64,000 nucleotides of DNA from Amoebophrya sp. A120. Taxonomy: Eukaryota; Sar; Dinophyceae; Syndiniales; Amoebophryaceae. A program made the position numbers and the translations under genes. Numbering within the stretch: position 1 is the first letter of the stretch; every line of letters begins with the position of its first letter. Shown in pieces: positions 49,400-62,398 of the stretch. The stretch spans positions 2,050,281 to 2,114,280 of the forward strand of contig CAJINV010000013.1 in the NCBI GenBank assembly GCA_905178155.1. Reading direction: 5' to 3'. Below the pieces are notes generated by a model. The model worked only from the letters and a program-made list of their open reading frames with translations. It made no database searches and had not been told where the DNA came from.

Positions 49400-51700
49400 G
49401 GATTGACGTACTTAATCCAGCGATCTGGCGTTTCTGTGTTGCAAAGCGAGAAAAAAAAGTCGTGGAGGTGAAAGTTTTCAATTTACTTAAATACTGTCGT
49501 AATGATATAGAACTTATGTGGTCGAAATCTGTTGCGATAATACGCGTTGTAGTTGTAGAAGTTTTTGTACTGAGATGATAGAAGGCTGATGTTTTTTGAG
49601 AGCAGTTTTTTTCGCTTTAATCACGGGAATAGAATGAAAGGAGTTGGGGGGTTTTCTGCTTGATAGACCGGAAAATTTTTCGCCCGGATCCTTCGACTTC
49701 CAAACTTTTTCCATGATCCTCCGCAACACATTTTGGAACCGACAGCACTAATACAAAAACCGATCTCGGATGACCAACCGAACTGGATCGCTTTGAGGAG
49801 AGTCGTGAGAGGTGCTTTATTCCGCAACTACATTAGCTACACGTTACTCGCTTGACATCTACATCTTCAATAGGCGCAGCTGGTGTCTTCGATCGACCTT
49901 CAAGCACACAGGATTCCGTGGTCTTTCCGTATCAATTGATTGACAAATTGTCTCTCACACAGTTGTGCTCTCGTCTTATGATCGATTCAGAATGAATTCG
50001 AATAGATTTTGCTCGCATCATCTTCCACGAGAGATGAAAACCGATCTCCAGGACCGACCTGCGTGTGATCCGCCTGACAGGCCGCTTCTCACTATTCATT
50101 TATTTTGGCAACCCCTACACACACCACTCCGAGGCTGAACGAAACTTGCCGTGTTGAACTCAATGAAGATTTTTTTTGCTTACACAGGACGCAGAAACAA
50201 ATTCCAGACTGGATGTGGAGAATTCCGAAAATTCCAATAAGTACTACTGTGCGTGGTGAAAAATGACACTGTTCATCGAATTTTGACAAATTGACCAGCG
50301 ACGTCCGAGGACATTTGCTCTTTGCACGGAAATTGCGAAAAAATAAGCGTCTTCCGTTGCAGGCGCGCTAGGCTACGGCTTACCGCGGCTGACCGCCACC
50401 CCGACCGTTGCTTCTGTTGCTGCGCCGGCCCTTCAAATGAGGGGGGACGTTGTGCATTCTAATACACTCGCAGTCGACTACATAGCTGCAACCAGAGGTG
50501 GACACGCACAATTTCTTGCCGATGGCGCCACCAAGCAATTCCAATTGTTGATGCCGACGAGATCCTCTGTGCTATAATAACTAATTCAGGGCTGGTCTCA
50601 GGAGTCGGAGGACACAGGGGGGTGTTCTTGTATCCCGCTCCAGCAATTCCTCGCGCAGAGCGACATCAAGATCAACCCGAAGCCTCTCTGCCGCATAATC
50701 GAAAAAACCGAATGAATGAATTCTGACTAGTACTTGTCACATTCCAAGGTGGAATGTAGTGATCCAGCACGACTTACCTACAATCTTAATCGAAAAGCAA
50801 GAGCAACTAGCTGTCGACTTACTTCATGGATGAAGCGTCGATCGCGACAAAGGTTCATTTTTCTAGCGTTCTATGAAAATAATCTGAAAAATGCGGTACT
50901 TATGTTATTTATCAATGGACGGGCAGCACGACATCGTGGCCGTGCCGGCGAAAATCGTCCGTAAGAGTCATAAGTCGTGACAGTGAATGCCATTGCTATA
51001 CAAATAAATACACCCACTTTTGATTCAAAAAGTACTAAGGTCAGCAAAGTAGTAGTGATTGACCGGAAGATGAGGCGGCTGTCTTCTACTAAGTATGCGA
51101 CAGTCACAAGTAGAGACCAGAAGATTTTTGCTACTGGCGTGGTCGTCCACACCAAAACAAAGTGAATGATGTGAAAAGCCTTTCACTCGTCGCACTTGCT
51201 TAGAGGTTGGGTTTTTCGTTTTCCCCAACACGCTCCGCCACGATGGCGACGGCCGCCGCGACGGCGACAGCCACGCGCTCTCCGCGTCGGCCGTAAAATG
51301 GTAAAAATCACTGTGCCTCGTAATATTGATTTAGGTATTTTCTGCCCCTTCCACAGATGTGAATGTGAAAAGAAAAACTCTATCAATCTTCCTGTGAGTA
51401 TGCGATCCAGCACTTAGCAGCAACAGAATTCATGATGTCCAAAACTGAATACACGAAGATCTGCTCAGCACAGGAGAGCCACTTCGTTCTACCTAGCAAC
51501 CACATAGTCGCACGTACAACTACTTCTAGCAAAGTGTAGCTATTAACCTTGAAGACCATGTGCAGAAAACGTACTCTCTTGTCCTCGAGCACACATAAAA
51601 TAGGCAGTCGGTAGGTGATGAAGATTCTGATTCACGACGTCGACGTTCACACACACGCCAATATTAAGTAGTTTCGTTTTATTCCTTTCTGTCGATGGAA
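49400..51700. other. Intergenic stretch
   Basis: Holds a lone family-G-like end (about 50436-50475, GGACGTTGTGCATTCTAATA) whose partner I could not find. It also holds a hydrophobic minus frame (51155-50871) without further support. Confidence 0.45.
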
Positions 51701-51717
51701 TTGGAGGCGGGCACCTT

Positions 51718-54700
51718 CTACTGAAACTGGTATTGGTAGGCACTGTCTTGAGACCGGTTCAACGCGTCCTCCCCTCCTGCGGCGGGACCAGGGGCTTTGG
51801 GTCGGCGACTGCGCGGTGCAGAGCTGCTGATGGGTGCAGTGTCCAGCGATGCTTGAGTCAGTGGGATTCCAACGGACGCATTCATCTCCCGCTCCAGCGC
51901 TTTCTTTTTCTCCCTCCGCTCCGTCTCGTCCTTCCGCTTTTGCTTAATTTCTTCCTCTTCCCTCTGCATTCGCTCCTCTAACTCGATCCGTTCTTTCTCC
52001 TGCTTCTCCCGCAGTTGCCTCTGGATTCGGTCCTTTTCCTGGCGGTACTTTTGAAGCTGTCGCCCCTGTTCTTTCAAATACCGTCCTTCTTCCTTTTCCT
52101 CCTCGAGTGTCAGCACCGTGACTATCCAACGTAGAATATCCGCATACAACATGGGCTTGAGGACCTTGTGGGATTGCTGGACATGCGGTTGATCGAGGTA
52201 GTCCATGTACTCTCGCCTTGCTTGTAGCAGCTGCCGGACGAGGCCGTAGTCGCTCTCGCTCTGCGGGGCTTCCCAGAGCCGAGCCTCTGTCCATTTCCTC
52301 GCTAACACACTCTTCCAGTGCGTACAGCTCTGGTGCGAGAGTATGGCACTACCGTCCGCAGAAAAATTTTCATTCATCCAGAAATCGAACAACTTGAGCT
52401 GGGCGTTCACAGGAAGGTTGCGGTCGACGGTGAAATTTTCGCCGGTCATCGTGGTCAGCCCCGACATTTGTGAATCAACATCGCCGTCATCCGAGTCCGA
52501 CCCTGCATCCGATTCCTCCTCCACCATCAGCTGCTCCTCCTCCTCGTCGCCCTTCTCATTCTGATTCCACTCCACAGAATTCGCGATGTTGTGGTACAGC
52601 TGGGTAATGATGGGCCCCGTTCCTTCGACTACCCCACAGGGGAAGCGTTGCTCGTCTGCAGCTTGTGTGTAAAAAAAGTAGGGGTTCCGGTTTTTGAAAT
52701 CGAAATTCAACCGGTTGCCCTCTTCGTACTCGACCGCAAACTGCCCTAGGTTTCTTCGCTCCCCCGTGCTGCGCTTCACACCAATCGGATTCTCCTGCGG
52801 CATGTACTTGGACTCGTGGTTTTTGCTGCGTTTATTGGGCCTGTAGTTGTTCTCGTTGTTGGCGCACGTAGAAGTCCTCTCGTCCTGCTCGGGGTTGTCG
52901 GACAAACTGCTGCACAGTTGATCTCCCTCGTCGCGGCCCTGCTCATTTTTAATGACCAGGGAGGACCGATTTTTGTCGTCGCGCCAGGCTGAATGATCAT
53001 TATCTTCTTGGTTTTTGTCCCAGGAAACCCATTTATCTTCGTCGTAGTCCTTGTTCCAATCTGATGACTTTGAAGATGACGACCAGGAATTGTTGTAGTT
53101 GTTTCCGCCTTTCTTCTTGCTACTCTCCCATTTGTTGGACGACCAGGAGCCGTGGCCGTTGCCCCACTTATTGCTGTTACCGCCCTCGCCCCAGGTCGTG
53201 GTGGAACTGGAAGACGAGGATTTCATATTTGTTCCCGAGTTGGTGTAGTCATGGTTGCTGTTTTTCGTCCACGATCCTGTGCCCCAGTTCTTGTCGTTGT
53301 GGTCCTCTTTTTCAACATCTCTGTGGTCGTCCGCACTCCACGATCCTGTCCCGGCGCCCCAAGGGGATTTCTTATTTTTGTTCGTTCCCCAAGAAGAAGA
53401 CGCCTTGTTGTCCTTCTTTTTCCAATCTGGCTGCTGCTCGTCCCTGTCCCACTTGCTCGAGTCATACGACTTGTTGCTGGAGTTCTTATTCCAGGACGAA
53501 TTGCGACTGTAGTCTTCGTTGAATTTTTCGCCGCTCGCGGAGCAGTTGTCCTGCGCCTCGTGGTCCTCTTTCTCGACGACAAACTCTTCCTCCTCCTCCT
53601 CCTGCGTTGGCAGCAGCACGCCGGGTTTAATATTTTTGGCCCTAGAAGTTGTTGTAGTCGTTGTCGTGGCGGTTATCATTTTGCTAGAAGAACAAGAAGT
53701 ACTACCCGTCTTAGAAGCAGCTGCTGGTGCTGCTGTTGCAGTGGTGCCATGATTTGTTCTATCGGCGCAGGAGCCCCCGGCACCAGCGACCGAATTGGCT
53801 TTCGCTTTCCCCTCAGCGCCGATCGGGTTCTCCATATTGTCGCTGACGCACGAGGCCCGAGGACTAGGAACCATTTTTCTTTTGCGTTGCTGCTCATCAA
53901 CATCCGGTGAGAAGGATCTTCGTGTGCTGTGGACGATCACCGTGGCTGGCGTTGGCGGATCCTCGTCCACCTCGCTGTTCGGGCCGCGCTGCGGAGTAGA
54001 TGAAGAAGGACCAGACGTGGGCGATTTTTTATTTCTAGTTTCTTGGTGCCCGACGTCCTCTGCAGCTGTACCTATTTTCTTCTTCGTCTTTTTCTCTGGT
54101 TGTAGCTTCGCGGAGATCCCGCCCATGGCGCTCATCCAGTCGTCATCCAGGTCCGCCTATGCGATACAAATATGTCGTCCGAGTCTGGAAACTTGTGATG
54201 CTGGTTGGAGAAAGACGAGCACGCCTCAACAATTTTTGGCTGTCAAGTGCATGACACGTTAACGTTTTGGAGATTGATACTGTAGCGTTGCATGACAGAA
54301 CAAAAGGTCTTGGGTACTAGTAACTTGCTCATGCTAGCAGAGCATGACAAACCCTGCACCTTTCCAGAGGACCCAGAGGACATACTTATTTGCAGTGCGT
54401 ACCGCCACGCCACTGAACAGAGAGTTCTTCCCCTTGGTCTGCAGCAGCGAACTTTGTCAAGCAAAAAAGTGTTAACGTTAACGGTTTTGGGGCATTGCAC
54501 TCACGCATGACAGATTTTCGCTATCATGCATGCTAGGAAATACAAATTTGGGCATCAGTTCTCGTGCATGCCTGGATACTAAATTCCGTTAACGTTTAAC
54601 ACTTTGTCGTGTGATAAACTTTGCCATTCCTTCATGGAGAGCTTCCCGTTGGAATTCCCCGCCCGGTCCAACAGTTGCATCATCGTGTTCATTAGATCCG

Positions 54701-57700
54701 AACAAGAGTGGTCTTGCTCGGGCTTCAGGATGACCGGAACATCCCCCTCTCTGGTGGTCGCGACGTCCTTGATTCTTTCGTCGGAAACAGCAGGTATATT
54801 TTCGGAAACCTTCGGCGCAGAAGCGGCATCGAACTCTTTATTTCGCTCCTCAGTGCAGTTCGTCTTGTAGTTCTCACCAAAAGTTGTAGGACCGCCCGAA
54901 GCAGTAGGAGGCGGACGAGAAGGATGAACTGACGTGGGCAATCCTCCTCGTGCTGCAACCTCTTTGGAGGAGTTGAGGACCTCTTCCCTAGAAGTACTAG
55001 ACGCTGATTTTTGTTTTTCTTTTTTCTCTTGTTTTTTCGGAATATCGTCGTCGTCAATGTCGTCAATGTCGTCCAAGTCAAAGAATTTGCTCATTTTCCG
55101 CTCCGCCGAGGTCAGACTCACGTCACTGGGTTCTCGTTTTTGTACCTCATTGCCGTTGTTCACGACCTCCTCGTCCTTTGCAAACAAACTTAAATCGATC
55201 AGGTCCACGCTCTTCGCCTGGAGCCCCGCCAGCTGTTCCTGCTCCTGTAGCTGTTGAGCGGCAATTGTAATAGTAGTCGCTGCCCCGGCTGCTCTCCCCG
55301 GAGTCGACGTGACCGCTAGGTTCATATCGGAGATGTCGGAGAGATTGTCGTCGTCCTTGTCGTTCTCTTCAATAGCTCCGTCAACAGGAGCAGGTGGAAG
55401 ATCTTCAAGCCTTTCATCGTGTTGATGTCCATTTTTTTTCTGCGACGCCACCAATCCGGCGTCAGCACCGACCCGTCCGTGGTGCTGGTCTATAATCTTC
55501 GCAACATCCTCATCATCCTCATCACTTTCGTCTTTCAGAATGTCGTCGATTTCTCGGATAGGGGGAGCTCCTAATGCAGCAGGAGTGCTGGTGCTAACAA
55601 TATTCTTCGTTGGCAGCTCAACCGGCGTACTTTTTAGCTGTTGCTGTAGTTCCCTCCCGTCATGATCTGCAGCCCCGCGGCCACACATTTCCAAATCGAT
55701 CAAGTTTTGCAAATCGTAGCAGCTGTCAGCCCCACCGTCGCTCGGCACCGGTGGTGGTTCCTTTCCTTTCGGCTCCTGATTATGTGCAGGCGAAGGAGAT
55801 GCTCCTCGTCCTCGCGGGGGTGGTCCACCTCCCATCAACAGTGACATGATATCCTCCTCGGTGGCGTAGACCACCGTGTTCTCAACAACCTCGGTTACTT
55901 GCTCAATGTTTTTCGTTGCTGCTAAAATCGAAGAGGGGCCTTCTTGTTGTACTTGTGCTCCTTCTTGTGCTCCTTGCGAGATTTCAGCTCCACGAGAACA
56001 ATCTTGTTCACCCCGCCCTGGAGGTGTCGCAGCACCCAGAAGATCCACCTCTTGTCCCTGCTCCTCCGTAGTTGGTCCAGACCCAGAGGGTAGTTCTTTT
56101 GCTGCGGCCTCTTCGTCCTTTACTGCTTCACTACAAGAACTTTCGCCAGGTTTCATATTTTCACGACTTCCAGCAGCAACATCTGCATTTGCAGTAGATG
56201 ACGCGGCTGCACCAAGATCCTCGTTTTTACCCTCCTCCTGCTCCTCCCCTTCTCGGTCCGCCTCGGCGCGGCACTCGGATAATTCGTCGCTGCTGTAGGA
56301 AGAAATCTCGTCGTTGGCAATGCGCGACTTGTGCACCGCCCACCCGAATTTGTCGCGCTGGACAGCAGAGCAGACCTCGATTTCCATTTGAGGATCTAGA
56401 ACTTCGTCGTCCTTTTTCAGTCGCGCGTTTAGAGCATCTTGCTGCGCATCGCTCTCCAGAAGGTCATGCTGGGGAGCTGGGATCTGGAAGGATTTTTGAT
56501 AAATATTTTTTATCGGGTTCTTTGCAAGGAGAACTCATTCACTTTCGTGTTGACGTATCACAAAACTCATGCGCATAAACAACGATACACATTGAGTAGA
56601 TTCACTAAGATTGCACTACTACACTGATCCCGATTGTGATCTATCATATAATCCATGTGCTGACCAAACCTACCCAGAAAAATGAAAACGATTTAAACTC
56701 TTGAGTTACCTTCTGCCCCACATCCAGTGTCTCGTCGGTCATTTTCATCAAGAAGTCCGATTCATTGTCAAAGAGTTGCCCCTCGGATTTTTGTGCGATA
56801 TTCGTCTCATCCGAATCTTTTTCTACCTCGATGGCGCCAGACCTTTTTCCATTTCGCGCTTCGCAGTCCACCAAAGCGGACGACGCGTTTGAAAAAGCCG
56901 ACTCCTTTGATCCTCCAGGCCCTTGCCCATTCGCATTCACTGCGGCCTCCGTGGCGGTAGTGGCTTTCGAAGGCTGTAGTTCCACCTCCGCGTGCACTTG
57001 TTTTTCTTCCTGCGACGGCTTCACCACGTCAACAGCTCTTTCTGCGGAAGTTTGCTGGTGCGCAGCAGAAGAAGTCCCACGATCTTCTTCAAATGCGGCC
57101 GATTTGCTGGTGTAGTTGTAGTCTTCACCAGCTTCGTTTTTCGCTTCATCTTTCGTGCAGTTGTAATTATAGTAGCTGTCAGAAGCGGATGATGTCCCTC
57201 GGTAGTTATTGTTGTAGCTAGAATTGTACTCAGTCTTGCTGTTTGTCTTGTAGTTGTGGTATGATGAAGTACCACTTCCGTGTTCCGTGTCTGCGTTGTT
57301 TTCCTGGTCCCTGTCGTAGGAAAAATGATCTTTCTTGTTGTAATAATCGCTATCGAAGCTCCCGCCATTTTTCCAGCCGGAGTCGTTGTTGTAGCCAGCG
57401 CTTTCGTTTTTGTAGGAGCTGCTGTAGTTGTCATCATTATGTCCCTTGCCATGAGGATATCCACTTGACTTTTTGCCTTTTGATGTTCCCTTGTAGTTAT
57501 TCTTGTTGGCAACATCATGATACCCGCTTTTGGACGTGGTGCCCGAGGACTTCTTGTGAGTACCCGCTTTCGCTTGTTTCGTCCCGCCACCACACTCTCC
57601 ATCTGGTCGCACGTACCACGACGAACCGTCCTTATCTTCGCTGTTATTCGTCGTGTTGCTGCTATTTTTGTTGTGGTAATTTTGGTCATCATGCTTCCAT

Positions 57701-60700
57701 CCAGATGATGACGTGCTGCCGTACTTGTACTCATCGTGCTGTTGCCCCCCCTGCCCACGGCCCTGTCCGGCGTAGCTCCCGTCGTGGTCGTACCAAGAGC
57801 TGCTGCCAGAGTTGTCGTCGTTGTCTCCAGCAGACGACGACGCACCATTTGATGCGTCTTTGTTGTTATTTCGGTTGTAGTAGTTGTTATTATCATTTCC
57901 TTGTTGGCTATAATAACCTCCACTAGAATAATTACGGTCGTTCTCGCCATAATTGTCATTGTTGTAGTTGCTCGACGAGGCAGACGTCCACGTTTTAGTA
58001 TTCACGTTGCTACTTCCCCCGTAGCTGTTGTCTGCCGCCCCCGACGACGATGCACCGCTGCCCTTGTAATTGTTCTGCTTCTGCGTGTAGTCGATCCTGT
58101 TGTTCTGCGTGTAGTCAATCTTGTCTCCCCGGTTGCTGAAATTATTGTTGCTGTTCGCGTTTATATTGTTGTGGTAGTTTTTGTCATCAGGAGTCGGGGT
58201 CGAGCTGTTGTAATTACTAAAATTATTGCCGTCAGGAGCATAATTCATCCCCGACACGCTACCGGTACCACCACCCGTCCGGGCGTTTGGATGCACGTAC
58301 CTGTTTTCGCCTCCGCTGGGCAGCTTCTTGTCGAGGTAGCCGCGGCCCGACTGCTGCTTTTCTGCGCTCGCACGCCAGTCGTCGCTGCTCAAAACGCGTG
58401 CAGTGCGGGAGCTGCTCGCCGTCGGCAGAGGACCGCGGCTTTTTGATGTTGTATTGGTCCCCGATGAACTGTGAGCAGTGGTCGAAAAAGTTGTAGTGGT
58501 ACCGCTACCATATCAAAATGAAAAATCCCCCCTCCCCATATTGAAACGTAAATTTCTGCTGCTGGATTTGTGTACACAAATCAGCCCTGTCTTGCAACGA
58601 GGCACTGCAGGCAAAGCCTCAGTCTGCGTAGGGCTGTTTCTGTGTAGGTGCTTAGCATAGCAGAGACATTCGATGTAGGCATAACAGGATTACAAATCGC
58701 CGGCATAAAGCGGCGGACTCTTTGCATTTGCCCCCTTGCAAGAGCGATTTGTGGTCACAAATCAGCATCACAAATTTTTAGCAGCATGCCTTTTCAGTAT
58801 GGGGTGGAGGGGGGATTTTTCCCTACGATATACCACTACTAATCCCAATCCCGTACACCGCCGCCACCGCCACAAATTCCTTCTTCGAGTCGTTGCCCCG
58901 GGATTTCGGATTGCGCGCCAGCTCGAACTCCCAGCACTGGCCCTTTGCGAACCTTTTCGCATGGTTGTCGCCCCAGAAGTGGACCCGGTGGTCCACATCC
59001 GCGAGTAAAATCCCGTGGTCGCAAAGCAGGTTCTTCGACCGCAGTAGTGCGACTTTTCCGTACTTTATATGGTAAGGAAAAATGAATCCCCCCTCTCCAC
59101 ATCGACAAGGCATGATCCTTCTGAAAATTTGCAGAGCTGATTTGTGGCCGCAGAAGATCATGGCGGCTGTCTTGCAAGTAGAAGGCAAATCTAGAATGTC
59201 CGCCGCATTATGGTAAGTACGCAGGCAGATTGTGACTCTGCTAGACCCACAGGGCGGCAGACGTCTGGCATGCAGCTAAGTGGCGACCGCAGAACATTTT
59301 CCCTGCCCAGGCTTTGTATCTACTTCCTGCATTCCGCCACTGAAAGACAAAGCTGCATTTTGATATGGGGAGGAGGGATTTTTCCGCACAATACTTTCCC
59401 TCCCGGATTTCCCCATGGTGCCAGTACATTGCCTCCACCACTTCGCCACGGAGCCGCTCCCGAATGCGGAAAGCTTCCTCGAGCGGCAGCGCCGCCTCTT
59501 CCTTGGGCGGAATTAGCCCGCTGACGTCTTTCTGCTGCTGGCGCAACGTGGCCAGAGCCAGCATCTCCAACGGGCTCGTCCCTTGCTGAAACTCCGCACT
59601 TACCGCCTTGAAGTAGAGAATCTTCGTAGTTGTTGTTTGTAGTTCCTGCTGTTCACCAAAAATACCAGTCGTCGGAGTAGAAAAAGAAAAATCCGCACTG
59701 GCACTACTACTCTGCAGTTGTACGATCTCCACCTCTGCCTCGGCTAATTTGAAGCTAAACTTCTGCCCCATTTGGAACTTATCAATGCCGCTCCGCCGCA
59801 TCACGTCCGACCAGTGCAACAGCACGCTGCCAAGAAAGTCCTTCGGCGCAATCAGCACCGCGTACTCCGTGGAACCAGACGACTCATTTTTCCCCCCGTG
59901 CACCGACTCCACGACCCCCTCGAGCCGTTCCTGCAGCGCGCACAGCTCCGCCTTTGTCCGGGTTCCGGGAAACAGATCCGCTGCAGCCGCTGCTGGAGTC
60001 GTGGTTGTACTTTTACTGTTGCAGTTATTTGTACTTCCTGGCGCCGTTTTCATTGAAGTCGCGCACTTATCGGCGGGCGAACCGTCCTGCTCGATGTCTC
60101 CTTTAGCGGAAGCAGCGACATCAGCCACAGCGTTTTTATTGCTGTCAGGAAGACAATCATCTAGTAACGAAGCACCGGACGAAACACCAGAGTCGTTGAT
60201 CGCCAACATGTTCATAATATCCGCACCAGTGGAAGTGCCACAACCTCCTGAGCATCCTGATTCATCCTGCGTTGCCAGAATCTTCTTGTTCCCGATTGTA
60301 GAAGAAGTAGAAGTGACCACAAGCTTCTCCGACGACGTAGCCGCATCTTTATCTTTTTCTAAAGATAAAGAATTGTTCATCGCGGACGAGGAGCTACTAA
60401 ACACTTTCGGCTCCTGTGGCATGCGCTTCACCACCTGCTGCACGGTGGTGCTGATGGGTTCGTGCGGGGTCTTGCCACCGCCGCCCCCCGGGCTGCTGTG
60501 CAAACTGTTACAACTGTCGGCTTCATCTTGGTTGGGTGACACGAACTGCTCCAGCGAATCGTGCTGAGAACAATGAGAGGACCCAGCAGAATCGAACTCA
60601 TCCTTGTTTCCACGAAGTACAGAACCCATCGTGGTGGTCCCCCTCTGGTCAGGGGACGCGCAGGACCGCTCTTCCACGGCTTCCACCAATTTCTGTTCTT

Positions 60701-61454
60701 CATCTCCTTCATCAGGACTATCGCGCTTGATGTCCTCTTCTCGTTCTTGATGTCCCACGTCGCGGGAAGATCTTGCGGCCTCGTTACTGGTTGCGTCGAG
60801 GTGGACCTGCTCCGCTGTGCTTACGTTTATTTTTCCTTCTTGTTTCTTATTCTGCTGCTGGTCGTCCGGCTGCTCCTGGTCTCCCGCCCCGGGTTCGTTT
60901 TTGTATTTGTTGAGTGCCAGGGTTTTCTGCTTCTGCTGCTTCAGGTCTAGATCCCGTTGGCTCATCAGCCCAGCTGTTTGTCGCTTCGGAACTACAGCAC
61001 CTCTTGTTGTTCCGCTCTGCTGCTGTTGTTCCGAAGTAGATTTACTCGCTCGACCGATACCTACCGTTCTGTTTCCCGGCGTCGGTGGGGAATAGGCAAC
61101 CGTGGAATTGGAGCTGTTCGGCGGGCCGACGGCGGTGCTCGTGTTGCTCGACATATTCTTCGTGTTGTAGTTGTAGCGTTGCCCGCTATACTGCTGCTGC
61201 CCGGGCACCGGAGGGGGCACCCGGCTATTAACTCCGCTGCCATTGCTCGTACTATGTGAGCCGCTCCGCATGTGATTACTATATCCGGTGGTCGTCGTGT
61301 CCCGATAGTTGCTGTTGCCGGTCGTGCCATTACCCGCCCTAACGGTTGTATTGGTAAACGACGCATTGGATGGGGGAGAAATTTGATGGTACTGGTTATT
61401 GACGGGCGCCCGGGGTTGTGCGGGTGCCGGCAGACTCGTGTAGTGCAGCCTCAT
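51718..61454 (-). CDS. Giant protein with two cold-shock/OB-like domains (2,812 aa)
   Basis: Exons 61454-59398, 59066-58835, 58509-56710, 56483-54624, 54456-54407 and 54157-51718 sum to 8,439 nt, exactly 2,813 codons including TAG. An in-frame TAG precedes the ATG. The N-terminal 500 residues are disordered. CSD-like unit 1 (about 515-625) contains RLEGVVESV, APKDFLGSVLLHWSDV and GQKFSFKLAEAEVE. Unit 2 (about 672-765) contains RLRGEVVEAM, DHGILLADVDHRVHFWGDN and KGQCWEFELA. Then comes a Tyr/Asn/Ser/Gly-rich prion-like tract (about 770-1350), an acidic tract, and an EF-hand-like GNSNGKLSMKEW (about 1975). A Trp/Ser/Lys-rich tract follows, then a globular region (NLPVNAQLKLFDFW), a long Glu/Lys/Arg coiled coil and the end YQYQFQ. 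RNA binding in condensates is inferred. Four introners and one GT-AG intron (56484-56709) interrupt it. Confidence 0.78.
54158..54406. mobile_element. Introner, family A (CSD-like gene)
   Basis: Diverged family-A ends (TACAAATATGTCGTCCGAGT and inverse). CCGCC at 54153-54157 and 54402-54406. Removal gives GGC GTG GCG GAC CTG GAT. Confidence 0.87.
54457..54623. mobile_element. Introner, family D (CSD-like gene)
   Basis: Ends GCAAAAAAGTGTTAACGTTA and inverse. A 7-bp repeat AACTTTG at 54450-54456 and 54617-54623. Removal of 167 nt gives GAA TGG CAA AGT TCG CTG. Only 50 nt of exon separates it from the next introner. Confidence 0.92.
58510..58834. mobile_element. Introner, family B (CSD-like gene)
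   Basis: Ends ATGAAAAATCCCCCCTCCCC and inverse. TACC at 58506-58509 and 58831-58834. Removal gives AGT AGT GGT AGC GGT ACC. Confidence 0.9.
59067..59397. mobile_element. Introner, family B (CSD-like gene), inside the second domain
   Basis: Ends GGAAAAATGAATCCCCCCTC and inverse. TACTTT at 59061-59066 and 59392-59397. Removal gives GAG GGA AAG TAC GGA AAA, joining the two halves of CSD-like unit 2. Confidence 0.92.
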
Positions 61455-61499
61455 GTTCTCGTCTACAGTCTCCGTATGGAAGTGCAGAAACAAGCGCTA

Positions 61500-62395
61500 T
61501 TCCTGTAGCTGCAATACTTGCAAAATAAATGCACATCGTTGCCTCAGTCTTGATGCCAACAGTTCTCATCCATCTCTTGCATGCCATTGCCACGCAGCTA
61601 GAGATCTACCTTGCTTTGTAGGAAGACGTCAGCTCCAAGCAGTACGTAGAAATGCTACAATTACAGCACGATTTCCTTTCCGTATTTTCTCCGATACTGG
61701 ATGGACCCGTCTGTTCCCGGTTATGAAATGGCAAAATTCTGTAGACTTTAAGATAGCATATCTCTTGAATATTTTGCTGCAAATTTGATTTAGTGATGTG
61801 GTCGTATCGGAGATGATTCTTGTTTGCATGGAACGAGGCAGGAGCAAGAGCAACGCGAACAACACGCCCAGGATACCGGTTTCACATAAGCCTATATCGA
61901 AGCTCAAAGCCGCTGCCGCTCCTGCAGAATTGTAAACCCAGCAACATTGGAACAAACTCGAATTTTTTTTTCATGACGTTTATTACTTCACAACGTCTAC
62001 AAGCATTTGTAGTGCGCGGAGGCCGCACCAGACGAGCGTCGCAATTTCATAGCAGCTGCACTTCGACGCTGCCGCACGACGACATGTGTACGTACTCGCG
62101 ACGGTATTCGCTGTTGACAAGCAGATTTGGGTAAGAGCAAGAGTTCCCCTGTGGCGGAGGGGGGGGCCGCGGAGGAAGGTTGTATGAAAACAAAAACGAG
62201 GACGAAACCAAAGAAACTTCTCCTTCTTTCTGCTCATACGAAACCTACAGCACTACTAGTGACTTTGCTACTAGAAGAAGACTTTTGATGACGCGAACTG
62301 ACGGGAAGTCAAGCGTCTACTTAAAGATGGCAATAACTTCACCGAGACCTGCGTATGAACAATAACCCTCGCTTTTTTTCAATTTCAAGTTCCCA
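61500..62395. other. Intergenic stretch, nothing recognised
   Basis: Lies between the CSD-like gene and the polyQ gene. A run of seven G and an AAAAAAAA-type run occur, but no supportable coding sequence. Confidence 0.5.
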
Positions 62396-62398
62396 AAG

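Noticed and set aside
50871-51155. Small membrane protein frame
   Set aside because: Hydrophobic, but without a proper ATG, splice support or family resemblance.
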